From contig JBILMZ010000033.1 in NCBI GenBank assembly GCA_044375275.1, positions 1-20,847 of the forward strand: a stretch of DNA of 20,847 nt, in the 5' to 3' direction. Positions 6,466-14,014 of the stretch are shown piece after piece. This DNA comes from SZUA-430 sp044375275 (lineage in GTDB: Bacteria; Pseudomonadota; Alphaproteobacteria; Micropepsales; Micropepsaceae). Numbering within the stretch: the first letter of the stretch is position 1; each line of letters opens with the position of its first letter. Made by a program: the position numbers and the translations under genes. A model generated the notes under the pieces. The model searched no databases. It had not been told where the DNA came from and was given only the letters and a program-made list of their open reading frames with translations.

Positions 6466-6906
6466 CTAGTTGTCTCCGCCGCCCACGATCTCGGGGAAGC
6501 GCACGATGATCCGCGCTTGCCCCTTTTTCGGGGCCATGAAGTTGGACGACTTCACGAGGTTCCTGAAGCTTCCCTGAACCCGGTACTTGCCGGGTTCAAG
6601 CTTGGCGAGAAGCCACGGGCTGTCGCAGCGGACCTTGAAGAGTTCCTTGCCGGCCGCATCAAGCACGGTCGCTTCAACGTCGGCGAGGTACTGTGCCTTG
6701 CCGCCCGCGAATTCGAGCCGGACGGGAAACGCCTTCCAGCGCGGGTCGGTCTGGGCTTCGTCACCTATTCCCGTGCATGCCAACTGGTATCCGTTGACAT
6801 CGACCGGCATGTCCGACGGCAACGACGTGGCACTCTCGGCGAGCGCTGCGTGCGAACAGAACATGGTGATCGAAGCTGCTGCGATGGCTACGGCCGGCTT
6901 CAACAT
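6466..6906 (-). CDS. exported periplasmic protein, carboxypeptidase-regulatory-like fold
   Basis: 146 aa with a clear Sec signal peptide: MLKPAVAIAAASITMFCSHA, then ALA before Glu24, a good signal peptidase I site. The mature part is about 120 residues of predicted beta-strands, with VNGYQLACTGIGDEAQTDPRW near the start and CDSPWLLAKLEPGKYRVQG (about 94-112), the pattern of a small beta-sandwich of the CarboxypepD_reg/transthyretin-like type. Two cysteines (in QLACTG and VRCDSPW) could form a disulfide. Similar short exported proteins are common and unstudied in Proteobacteria. GAGGAG is 5 nt before the ATG. It follows the SDR gene on the same strand with a 48-nt gap, so an operon is likely. 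No enzymatic motif is visible. Confidence 0.72.
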   Translation of the reverse strand: MLKPAVAIAAASITMFCSHAALAESATSLPSDMPVDVNGYQLACTGIGDEAQTDPRWKAFPVRLEFAGGKAQYLADVEATVLDAAGKELFKVRCDSPWLLAKLEPGKYRVQGSFRNLVKSSNFMAPKKGQARIIVRFPEIVGGGDN

Positions 6907-6954
6907 GGAACACTCCTCAACAACGCAAAATGAATCGTCCCCCGCATGGCGCTA

Positions 6955-7725
6955 TCAGTAATTCACCCGCGAGGTGATTGCACCATCAACGATGACGTTT
7001 GCACCGGTCGTGAAGGCCGACATCGGGCTCGAGAGGAACACCGTGGTGTTCGCAATATCCTGCGGCGTGGCCATGCGGCCCATCGGATTGCGCTTCAGCG
7101 TTGCATCGAACATGGCCGGCGCGTTCTGCTCTATTGTGTGCCAGACGCCGCCCTTGAAATAGACGGTTCCCGGCGACACAACGTTGACGCGTATCTTGTT
7201 CCTCGCGCACTCGCGCGCCAGACCCTTGCCGTAATGGATCAGCGCCGCCTTGATCGCGCCATAGGCCTGCGCATTCTGGGTCTCGGCGGCGGACACCGAC
7301 GCGATCATGACGAACGAAGCGTCGCCGTTCGCGGCGGCGGCCTTCTCGAGGTGCGGCCGAGCGGCTTCGAAGGCTGCGGCGGCGCCGAGCACATCCACCT
7401 GAAGCAGCTGCTGCCAGGCTTCGGCGTTCACGCCCATGACGAGCGCGCTGGCATTGGACACCAGGATGTCGATGCCGCCAAGCTCTGTGGCGACGGCCTG
7501 CACCCAGGCCTTCAGCTGATCAGGCTTTGCCATGTCGACAGCGGCGCCCGTCGCGCGGACGCCTTGCTTCTTGAGCTCGGCAACGGCCTCGGCGACCTGT
7601 TCGGCCGTCCGGGCGCAGATGGCCACGTCACAGCCCTCGGCTGCGAACGTCTCCGCGATTGCGCGCCCGATGCCGCGCGTTCCTCCCAGTACGACGGCCT
7701 TCTTGCCCTTCAGCTTCAAATCCAT
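6955..7725 (-). CDS. short-chain dehydrogenase/reductase (SDR)
   Basis: NAD(P)(H)-dependent oxidoreductase of the classical SDR family, 256 aa, cytoplasmic. The Rossmann motif is GGTRGIG (14-20) in place of the textbook TGxxxGIG. SNAS (90-93) replaces NNAG, the serine is in IASVSA (Ser143 or Ser145), and the active-site pair is YGAIK (Tyr155, Lys159). The usual catalytic Asn position is Asp111 (VDVLG), a known variation. The end, GANVIVDGAITSRVNY, is typical of FabG-like members. AGGAG lies 7 nt upstream of the ATG. Substrate unknown; 3-hydroxyacyl, steroid-like or other alcohols are all possible. It is divergent from the HSL-type esterase gene across 135 nt, which could indicate a shared catabolic role. 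Confidence 0.87.
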   Translation of the reverse strand: MDLKLKGKKAVVLGGTRGIGRAIAETFAAEGCDVAICARTAEQVAEAVAELKKQGVRATGAAVDMAKPDQLKAWVQAVATELGGIDILVSNASALVMGVNAEAWQQLLQVDVLGAAAAFEAARPHLEKAAAANGDASFVMIASVSAAETQNAQAYGAIKAALIHYGKGLARECARNKIRVNVVSPGTVYFKGGVWHTIEQNAPAMFDATLKRNPMGRMATPQDIANTTVFLSSPMSAFTTGANVIVDGAITSRVNY

Positions 7726-7860
7726 GTCAGGTCTCCTGTTTCGGGGCGGACCTTACCCTCCCCGGGTCGGTCTGCGAAGCCGGAAGCGGCGCAAAGCTGG
7801 CGTGTTCTGGCCTGATCGGACTAATCTGCCCCCAAACTGACACAACCAAAGGACAAGACC

Positions 7861-8895
7861 ATGGGTGCCAAGATCGCCAACGACCCCCGCATTGATCCGC
7901 GCATCAAGCGGCTTCTCGGGAACCTGCCCGATCCGGTGCCGGTCGGGGATGCGCAAAGCCGTGCGCAGCTGCTTGAGGAAGAAAACTCGGACGCCGCGAA
8001 GATGCGTGCGGCCGGCCTGGAGATGATGCACCGCCTGTGTGACAACGAGGACGTCGCGCCCTCCAAGGGCTTGAAGATCACGACGGAGACGTTTCGCTCA
8101 GAGCCCGACGGCAACACGGTCAAGATCCAGTTCATCCGCCCGGACACTGCCGAGCGCCTGCCGTGCGTCTACTACATCCATGGCGGCGGAATGCAGGTCA
8201 TGTCCTGCTTCGACGGCATGTACAAGGCCTGGGGGCGCATCATTGCCAACCAGGGTGTCGCCGTCGCGATGGTCGATTTCCGGAATGCACTGCGGGCTTC
8301 ATCAGCGCCGGAAGTAGCGCCCTACCCGGCCGGCCTGAATGACTGCGTGTCCGGGTTGCGCTGGGTATCGTCGCATGCGGCACAGCTGAACATCGATCCG
8401 GCACGCATCGTGATCGCGGGCGAGAGTGGCGGTGGCAACCTCACGCTGGCCACAGCCCTCAAGCTGAAGCGCGAAGGCGACATCAAGCTGGTGAAGGGGC
8501 TTTATGCGCTCTGTCCCTATATCGCGGGCCAGTGGCCGCTGCCGCAGAACCCGTCTTCCACGGAGAACAACGGCATTCTTCTCGAGCTGCACAGCAATCG
8601 CGGAGCGATGGCGTATGGCATCGACGCTTTCAAGGCGCGCGATCCGCTGGCCTGGCCCGGCTTTGCCGGCGACGATGACGTGAAGGGACTTCCGCCGACG
8701 GTCATCCACGTCAACGAGTGCGATCCGCTGCGCGACGAGGGGATCAACTTCTATCGCCTGCTGCTGCAGAACAATGTGCCTGCCCGCTGCCGGCAGTCCA
8801 TGGGAACGACCCATGGCGCAGAGATCATGGCGATCGCCTGCCCTGACGTGAGCCATGACACGGCGCGGGACATCGCGGCCTTTTGCACGAAGTAA
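7861..8895 (+). CDS. alpha/beta hydrolase fold-3, HSL-family esterase/lipase
   Basis: Carboxylic-ester hydrolase of the hormone-sensitive-lipase family, 344 aa, apparently cytoplasmic (no signal peptide). The HSL oxyanion motif HGGG is at 107-110, the nucleophile elbow GESGGG gives Ser189, and the acid and base are probably Asp288 (NECDPLRDEG) and His318 (GTTHGAE). The helical cap is residues 1-70. The ATG at 7861 has AAAGGA 8 nt upstream. The gene stands alone on the plus strand between the divergent SDR gene and a convergent His-rich membrane protein gene. Substrates in this family are mostly short or medium acyl esters; the precise one cannot be inferred. Confidence 0.9.
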   Translation: MGAKIANDPRIDPRIKRLLGNLPDPVPVGDAQSRAQLLEEENSDAAKMRAAGLEMMHRLCDNEDVAPSKGLKITTETFRSEPDGNTVKIQFIRPDTAERLPCVYYIHGGGMQVMSCFDGMYKAWGRIIANQGVAVAMVDFRNALRASSAPEVAPYPAGLNDCVSGLRWVSSHAAQLNIDPARIVIAGESGGGNLTLATALKLKREGDIKLVKGLYALCPYIAGQWPLPQNPSSTENNGILLELHSNRGAMAYGIDAFKARDPLAWPGFAGDDDVKGLPPTVIHVNECDPLRDEGINFYRLLLQNNVPARCRQSMGTTHGAEIMAIACPDVSHDTARDIAAFCTK

Positions 8896-8901
8896 CCGAC
8901 A

Positions 8902-8943
8902 ACAAAAAGGCGGCGGCCTCAAGGGGCCGCCGCCTGGTGTTTC
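8902..8943 (-). terminator. intrinsic terminator, strongest on the minus strand
   Basis: Perfect 11-bp stem AGGCGGCGGCC (8908-8918) and GGCCGCCGCCT (8925-8935) with loop TCAAGG. Read on the minus strand the stem is followed directly by TTTTTGTT, a textbook Rho-independent terminator for the His-rich gene ending at 8982. On the plus strand only TGGTGTTTCC follows, a weaker end for the esterase gene. Confidence 0.85.
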
Positions 8944-8981
8944 CACCTCTCGCGCGCCGGGTCTGAGCCGGCGCCGAGGCC

Positions 8982-9428
8982 TTAGTGGTGGTGACGGCTG
9001 ATGTACCACTTCAGCGCAGCAACGATCTCGGGGATGTTGTGCGTGCCTTCGACCTTCTTGTGAAGTTCGGCGAGGTCCGGCGTTGAGCCGTAGTCGTGGA
9101 TGATGCGGTCGAGTTCGTGGAGGACGTGCGCCTTGGCGTGCGCAAAGTCTTTCTCGTGATGTTCGACGTGGTCGAGCAGGTGCTCGATTTCGTCCTCGAT
9201 CTTGTCTTCCTTGCTGTCGGCCTTGGCGTGACCGGCGTCAGCGCGCGGCATGAAGCGCGCGGATGCCAGGGCATGAAGCACTTCAACAGGCACTTTCACT
9301 TCACGGCTGCGTGTCGAGCGACCCAGTACGAAACCGCCCGAGAAAACCGTCATGGCGAGCACGACCGCCACGGCAAAGAACTCAATTTGTGCAACAGTGG
9401 CCGCGTTGATGCTGTTCAGAAATTCCAT
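8982..9428 (-). CDS. His-rich single-pass membrane protein, unknown function
   Basis: 148 aa, not recognised. The N-terminus (about 8-35, VAQIEFFAVAVVLAMTVFSGGF) is one membrane helix followed by basic residues RSTRSREVK, implying N-out/C-in topology. Residues about 70-118 are strongly charged and histidine-dense (DEIEHLLDHVEHHEKDFAHA, then HVLHELDRIIHDYG), with helical periodicity suggesting a coiled coil. The C-terminus is a compact helical stretch ending RHHH. I use the ATG at 9428 with a G-rich CTGGGGGG ahead; an in-frame TTG at 9446 would add six residues. It lies on the same strand as the SUF operon, 253 nt past sufA, and is closed by a strong terminator. Metal binding (Fe, Zn, Ni) is suggested by composition only. 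Confidence 0.7.
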   Translation of the reverse strand: MEFLNSINAATVAQIEFFAVAVVLAMTVFSGGFVLGRSTRSREVKVPVEVLHALASARFMPRADAGHAKADSKEDKIEDEIEHLLDHVEHHEKDFAHAKAHVLHELDRIIHDYGSTPDLAELHKKVEGTHNIPEIVAALKWYISRHHH

Positions 9429-9650
9429 AAAACCCCCCAGTAACAATGTCGGCGAAGGTTTAACAAAAATGCTGAAGGGAATCAGGCGTCATCTACGCCG
9501 CATGCATCCATTTCAAAGGCCATGTGATGTGGCAGCGACAGGAAGTTCTGCGCATTTCGCTTCATGGAAGAACACGCTGATTTTGTTTCATCGCTGGCGC
9601 TAAATCCGGATCTTCGGCGAGCACCTCGGGTGAGAATCCTCATGGCTTTA

Positions 9651-9667
9651 CTCTCCCAGAAGGAGAG
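9651..9667. other. small stem-loop 3' of sufA
   Basis: CTCTCC (9651-9656) and GGAGAG (9662-9667) form a 6-bp stem with a 5-nt loop, about 15 nt after the sufA stop. No T-run follows on the minus strand, so it is a weak terminator at best, and could be an mRNA 3' stabiliser or a read-through point. The rest of 9429-9650 shows no gene that I can support. Confidence 0.35.
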
Positions 9668-9681
9668 CCAGAATTGTCAGC

Positions 9682-10068
9682 CTACTGAATAGCCTGCTTG
9701 AGGGCGACGGACTCGCCGCAACCGCAGGCGCTGGTCTGGTTCGGGTTGTTGAAAACGAAACGCGCCTGCATCTTGTCGCGCACAAAGTCCATTTCGGTTC
9801 CAATGAGGAACAAAATCGCCTTGGGATCGATCAGGATCCGCACGCCCTTGTCTTCCACCACTTCATCGAGCGGGTTCTGCTGCTCGGCATAGTCCATCGT
9901 GTAGGACATGCCCGCGCAGCCGACGTTCTTGAGGCCTACGCGCACGCCAGCAATGGGTTTTCCGGCCTTCTCGATGGCCGAGCGGATCTGATCGGCGGCC
10001 GCATCGGTCAGGCGCAAGGCCTTGGGACGCTCGCGGCGTGGCTTGGTGGGTTCGTTCGGGGTGCTCAT
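9682..10068 (-). CDS. sufA: A-type iron-sulfur carrier SufA/IscA family
   Basis: 128-aa A-type carrier that takes up and delivers Fe-S clusters to target proteins in the cytoplasm. The three conserved cysteines are present: Cys51 in NVGCAGMSY and Cys115 and Cys117 in the C-terminal ACGCGES. A basic, proline-containing N-terminal extension (residues 1-17, TKPRRERPK) precedes the domain. It is the last SUF gene in the operon, 15 nt after the sufT stop, with AAAGG about 11 nt before the ATG. SufA versus ErpA/IscA cannot be decided by motif alone; operon context favours SufA. Confidence 0.9.
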   Translation of the reverse strand: MSTPNEPTKPRRERPKALRLTDAAADQIRSAIEKAGKPIAGVRVGLKNVGCAGMSYTMDYAEQQNPLDEVVEDKGVRILIDPKAILFLIGTEMDFVRDKMQARFVFNNPNQTSACGCGESVALKQAIQ

Positions 10069-10083
10069 GCTGCTTGCTGCCTT

Positions 10084-10455
10084 TCAGAACATGTTCAGTT
10101 CGAGGCGGGCTTCTTCGGACATGCGTTCGGGCGTCCATGGCGGATCGAACACCATGGCCACCTCGACATTGCCGACGCCCGGCACGCGCAATACGGCTTC
10201 CTTGACCCAACCGGGCATTTCGCCTGCCACCGGACAGGCCGGTGCGGTCAGGGTCATGTCGATGTTCACGTCCTTGTTGTCCGCGACATCGATCTTGTAG
10301 ATGAGGCCAAGCTCGTAGACGTCCACCGGGATCTCGGGGTCGAATACCGTCTTGAGCTGCTTGATGATCTCCGCCGTGAACGGGTCCACGTCGCTTGCCG
10401 CTGCAGGAGCGGCTTCCAGGTCCATTTCAAGCTGCCTTGAAGCGTTCTCGCTCAT
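10084..10455 (-). CDS. sufT: SufT, DUF59/MIP18-family Fe-S maturation protein
   Basis: 123 aa. Members of this family take part in Fe-S cluster maturation. After a disordered acidic N-terminus (about 1-24) comes the DUF59 domain with DPEIPVDVYELGLIYKI (39-55), the conserved cysteine in APACPVAGEMP (Cys74) and the family end motif VFDPPWTPERMSEEAR. The ATG at 10455 overlaps the sufS stop as ATGA (10452-10455), with AGGGG about 9 nt upstream; longer in-frame starts would lie inside sufS and look non-coding. Translational coupling to sufS is expected. Confidence 0.9.
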   Translation of the reverse strand: MSENASRQLEMDLEAAPAAASDVDPFTAEIIKQLKTVFDPEIPVDVYELGLIYKIDVADNKDVNIDMTLTAPACPVAGEMPGWVKEAVLRVPGVGNVEVAMVFDPPWTPERMSEEARLELNMF

Positions 10456-11702
10456 GAGAAAATGCCCCTGACCTTTTCGAGTGCGGACACGAAACGGTCC
10501 ACCTCTTCGTGAGTGTTGTAGAAAGCGAATGATGCGCGTGCTGTCGCCGCAAGCTGGAAACGTTCCATCAGCGGCTGGGCGCAATGGTGTCCGGCGCGAA
10601 CGGCGATGCCCTGCTGGTCCAGCAGCGTCGCGACGTCGTGTGCATGGGCGCCATCCATCGTGAAGGAAATGATGCTGCCCTTGCCTGTTGCCTGGCCCTG
10701 GATGCGGATCCAGTCGAAGCGCTCGAGCCTGCCGGTGGCATAGTCCAGCAGGGCGTGCTCGTGACGGATCAGGTCTGTCCTGTCAAAAGTAGCGAGGTAG
10801 TCAAGCGCTGCGCCCAGCCCGACGGCCTGCATGATGGGCGGTGTCCCGGCCTCGAAGCGCATGGGGGCCTTGCCGTAGGTCACGCGGTCCTTGTGCACCT
10901 CGTCGATCATTTCGCCGCCACCGCGCCAGGGCGGCAGGCTGTCGGCCCACTTGCGCGCCATGTAGAGCACGCCGATGCCCGTGGGCCCGTAGAGCTTGTG
11001 TCCGGTGGCGACATAGAAATCGCATCCAAGGTCCTGGACGTCGACCGGCGCATGCACCGAGGCCTGGCAGCCGTCGAGAAGCACCGGGATGCCACGGGCG
11101 TGGGCCAGGCGAATGATGTCACGGGCCGGCGTCAGCGTGCCCAGCACGTTCGACATGTGGGTCATGGTGACAAGGCGCACACGCGGTGACAGAAGGGCTT
11201 CGAAGGCGGCCATGTCGAGCGAGCCGTCCTCGAGCACGGGAGCCCACTTGAGCACCACGCCCTTGTGTTCGCGCAGGAAGTGCCACGGAACGATGTTGGA
11301 GTGATGCTCCATCTCGGAGAGGATGATCTCGTCCCCGGCCGACATCGACTGCCCGAGGGAGCTGGCCACGAGATTGAACGAGTCTGTCCCGCCGCCCGTG
11401 AAAATGACCTGCGAGGGCGATGGGGCGTTGAGGAAGGCCGCGACCTTGCCGCGCGCCGCTTCATAGGCATCGGTCGCGAGATTTGAAAGCGTATGCAGGC
11501 CGCGATGCACGTTTGCATTGGACGTCTCGGCAAACTGGCGAACGGCATCGAGAACCGCTTTCGGCTTCTGCGCCGAGGCGGCATTGTCGAAATAGACCAG
11601 CGGCTTGCCGTTGACCTTGCGTGCAAGGATCGGGAAGTCCGCGCGAACATCTGACACGTCGAAGGCGCGATGAGCGCTGCGCACTGCCGTAGCACCAGTC
11701 AT
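10452..11702 (-). CDS. sufS: cysteine desulfurase SufS (group II)
   Basis: PLP-dependent enzyme converting L-cysteine to alanine and a protein-bound persulfide that feeds Fe-S assembly. The 416-aa protein has the active-site histidine in EMEHHSN (130-136), the PLP lysine in TGHKLYGPTG (Lys236) and the persulfide cysteine in RAGHHCAQP (Cys374), the RxGHHCAxP context of group II SufS enzymes. The PLP phosphate region reads FTGGGTDSFN rather than the more usual R-G-T-T-E pattern. The ATG at 11702 overlaps the sufD stop (ATGA) and has GGGGAG about 7 nt upstream, so the in-frame ATG at 11741, inside sufD, is rejected. No sufE or sufU activator is present in the window. Confidence 0.94.
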   Translation of the reverse strand: MTGATAVRSAHRAFDVSDVRADFPILARKVNGKPLVYFDNAASAQKPKAVLDAVRQFAETSNANVHRGLHTLSNLATDAYEAARGKVAAFLNAPSPSQVIFTGGGTDSFNLVASSLGQSMSAGDEIILSEMEHHSNIVPWHFLREHKGVVLKWAPVLEDGSLDMAAFEALLSPRVRLVTMTHMSNVLGTLTPARDIIRLAHARGIPVLLDGCQASVHAPVDVQDLGCDFYVATGHKLYGPTGIGVLYMARKWADSLPPWRGGGEMIDEVHKDRVTYGKAPMRFEAGTPPIMQAVGLGAALDYLATFDRTDLIRHEHALLDYATGRLERFDWIRIQGQATGKGSIISFTMDGAHAHDVATLLDQQGIAVRAGHHCAQPLMERFQLAATARASFAFYNTHEEVDRFVSALEKVRGIFS

Positions 11703-13015
11703 GATCGTCTCCCCTTTGCCAGAAGGTTGGTGTCGATCCATGCAGCGAGCGCGGCGGAGAGGGTCTCCGGTGCGCTTTCGATGATGGGCGCGAAGTAGGC
11801 GGAAAGCAGCATGCGGCGGGCCTCGACTTCTTCGATGCCGCGCGACTGCAGGTAGAACATCTGGTTTTCATCGAGGGCGCCTGTCGCCGCGCCATGCCCG
11901 CACTTCACGTCGTCGGCATAGATTTCCAGTTCCGGCCGATGGAAGATTTCTCCCCCTTCCCCGATCAGCAGGCCCCGCGCCATCTGATGACTGTCTGTTC
12001 CCTGCGCGGCCTGTTCCACGCAGACGCGGCCCTGAACCACGCCGCGGCCGCCCGCCCTCGCAGTTCCCTTCGACAGCAAACGGCTGACGGCGTTTGGTGC
12101 CACATGCCGGACTTCGGACGAGAAGTCCGTCACCTCGCCGGGCTGAACCGCAAAAGCCGCCGCCACCTTGCACGAGGCGCGCTCGCCCGACAGCGATACG
12201 CTGAACTGGCTGCGATGCAGTTGGCCGCCTTTGACCAGCGTCACGAGTTCATACCGCGCGTCACGCGCCAACTCGACGCTGTCTTCCTGGACATGGATCG
12301 TGCCAGCGCCATTGGTGCACACACGTACATGACGCAGGTGGGCACCCTCGCCGAGCGATATGTTCAGGCGGCTGGTACCGAGGCACTCATCCGAGCCAGC
12401 ATGGTCCTGCACCTCCAGCACGGTCAGGCTTGCGCCGTCCTCCAGCACGATGACACCCCTGTCGTGGGCCATGCTGCCAGCGAGGTTGCGGCGGGCGTTG
12501 ACCAGAAGCGGGGTTGCTATGCGTGTGTTTCGTCCAACGCGCACGAGCAGGCCATCGGTCGCAAAGGCCAGGTTGAGGTTGTCGAGGACCGACTGGGACG
12601 GAGACATCCAGGGGCGAAGCCACAGGGACGGCACGTCGAGCGCCTCTGCGAGCCGCATGACTTCGAAACCGTCAGGCAGGCGGTCGGCCGCCGGAAGGCG
12701 CACCACCAGACCCTGATTCAGTTCGGCTTCGATCAGGTCCAGCCCGGCCAGCCATTCCGGCCGCGCGCGCTTGACGAGCGCCTGCGCCTCGACCATTGGC
12801 GGCACGGCCGTGCGCATCGATGCGAGATCAGCGTATTTCCACCACTCCTGGCGGCGGCCCGGAAGGCCCTGGCGGATGACGCGCGCGAGCGCCTCGGCCC
12901 TGACGGGGTGCATCCAGTCACTGCCTGGCAGTCTCGGCTGGGCCTTCTTCCATGCGGCCTCAAGCCCGGCGCCGAAGCCCGCATGCGCAGAAACGGTGGC
13001 GGTCGCAGGAGACAT
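11699..13015 (-). CDS. sufD: Fe-S cluster scaffold subunit SufD
   Basis: 438-aa subunit of the SufBC2D scaffold that builds and transfers Fe-S clusters. The N-terminal region (about 1-130) is variable with predicted helices, the middle is the long parallel beta-helix, and the C-terminal motif VKCGHGAATGALDENQMFYL carries His374, matching the functionally important histidine of SufD. SRGIEEVEAR follows, as in the SufB/SufD family. The ATG at 13015 overlaps the sufC stop by one base (TGATG), with AAGGTGG just upstream; a TTG one codon earlier is less likely. Confidence 0.94.
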   Translation of the reverse strand: MSPATATVSAHAGFGAGLEAAWKKAQPRLPGSDWMHPVRAEALARVIRQGLPGRRQEWWKYADLASMRTAVPPMVEAQALVKRARPEWLAGLDLIEAELNQGLVVRLPAADRLPDGFEVMRLAEALDVPSLWLRPWMSPSQSVLDNLNLAFATDGLLVRVGRNTRIATPLLVNARRNLAGSMAHDRGVIVLEDGASLTVLEVQDHAGSDECLGTSRLNISLGEGAHLRHVRVCTNGAGTIHVQEDSVELARDARYELVTLVKGGQLHRSQFSVSLSGERASCKVAAAFAVQPGEVTDFSSEVRHVAPNAVSRLLSKGTARAGGRGVVQGRVCVEQAAQGTDSHQMARGLLIGEGGEIFHRPELEIYADDVKCGHGAATGALDENQMFYLQSRGIEEVEARRMLLSAYFAPIIESAPETLSAALAAWIDTNLLAKGRRS

Positions 13016-13761
13016 CAAGCCACCTTCACCAGGCCGTCATAGCCTTCGGCTTCGAGTTGCAGCGCCAGTTCGGGGCCACCGGACTTGATGATGCGTCCCT
13101 GTGCGAGCACGTGAACGAAATCCGGCGGGATGTGGTCGAGCAGGCGCTGGTAGTGCGTGATGACGAGGAAGCTGCGCTCCGGGGACCGCAGGGCATTGAT
13201 CCCTGCAGACACGATCTTGAGGGCATCGATGTCGAGGCCGGAGTCGGTTTCGTCGAGGACCGCCAGCACGGGCTTCAGCATCGCCATCTGCAGCACTTCG
13301 TTGCGCTTCTTCTCTCCGCCCGAAAAGCCGACATTGACGGCCCGCTTGATCATCTCGTCGCTCATGGAGAGCTTTTCGCGCTCTTCCTTGATGCGGCGCA
13401 GGAACGTGACGGCGTCAATCTCGGGTTCGCCGCGCAGCTTCGCCTGCGCGTTCATGGCAGCCCGCAGGAAATTGATGGTGGTGACGCCCGGGATCTCAAC
13501 CGGATACTGCATGGCCAGGAAGATGCCGGCGGCCGCGCGCTGTTCCGTGTTCTTCTCAAGAAGGTCCTCGCCACGGAACCGGATGCTTCCGGCCGTGACC
13601 TGGTAGCCCGGCTTGCCGGCAAGAACATGGGACAAGGTCGACTTGCCGGAGCCGTTGGGGCCCATGATGGCGTGCACTTCGCCGGCGCCGATCGTCAGGG
13701 TCAGGCCTTTCAGGATCTGCCGGTCACCGGCACTGGCATGGAGGTCCCTGATCTCAAGCAT
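13015..13761 (-). CDS. sufC: Fe-S assembly ATPase SufC
   Basis: 248-aa ABC-type ATPase, soluble, which binds SufB and SufD and drives scaffold rearrangement. Motifs: Walker A GPNGSGKST (34-42), Q-loop Gln85 (AMQYP), signature FSGGEKKRNE (146-155), Walker B with LAVLDETDSGLD (167-178) and switch His203. The ATG at 13761 is selected over an in-frame upstream ATG at 13785 because GGGAG lies 7 nt before it and SufC proteins start with MLEI. Its first codons overlap by 8 nt the end of the small membrane-protein gene, suggesting coupled translation. Confidence 0.95.
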   Translation of the reverse strand: MLEIRDLHASAGDRQILKGLTLTIGAGEVHAIMGPNGSGKSTLSHVLAGKPGYQVTAGSIRFRGEDLLEKNTEQRAAAGIFLAMQYPVEIPGVTTINFLRAAMNAQAKLRGEPEIDAVTFLRRIKEEREKLSMSDEMIKRAVNVGFSGGEKKRNEVLQMAMLKPVLAVLDETDSGLDIDALKIVSAGINALRSPERSFLVITHYQRLLDHIPPDFVHVLAQGRIIKSGGPELALQLEAEGYDGLVKVA

Positions 13762-14014
13762 CGATATTCTCCCGGTAAGGCACAACGTCCCGGCTGCGGC
13801 GCCTGAAGAGGCTGCTCACGAACCATGTGACGGTTGAAAACACGGCGATGACGGCCGCAATGACAAGAAGCGTTGACGCGATGGCCGCGAACAGCGCGAA
13901 CATGAGGATGGCGACCACGACGAACGCAAACGCTGTTACCCAGCCGCGCAGTGTGCGCGGGCGCACGCGTTCCCAGTTGATGTAGACCCGGGTGCCTTTA
14001 TCGGGCTGTGTCAT
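13754..14014 (-). CDS. small two-helix membrane protein embedded in SUF operon
   Basis: 86 aa, not assignable to a named family from sequence. Residues 1-22 are basic and polar (YINWERVRPRTLRG), about 23-70 are continuously hydrophobic and long enough for two membrane helices (WVTAFAFVVVAILMFALFAA, then STLLVIAAVIAVFSTVTWFV), and the tail is basic then acidic (FRRRSRDVVPYRENIDA). Positive charges at both ends suggest a helical hairpin with both termini in the cytoplasm. The start overlaps the sufB stop as ATGA (14011-14014), and its end overlaps the sufC start by 8 nt, so it cannot be separated translationally from the Suf genes. From memory, short proteins in this slot occur in other alphaproteobacterial suf operons. 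Possible role: membrane docking of the Suf machinery (inference only). Confidence 0.8.
   Translation of the reverse strand: MTQPDKGTRVYINWERVRPRTLRGWVTAFAFVVVAILMFALFAAIASTLLVIAAVIAVFSTVTWFVSSLFRRRSRDVVPYRENIDA

Noticed and set aside
11894..13042. 382-codon frame opposite sufD
   Set aside because: GC-codon shadow; no ribosome-binding site and no recognisable domain, whereas sufD is complete.
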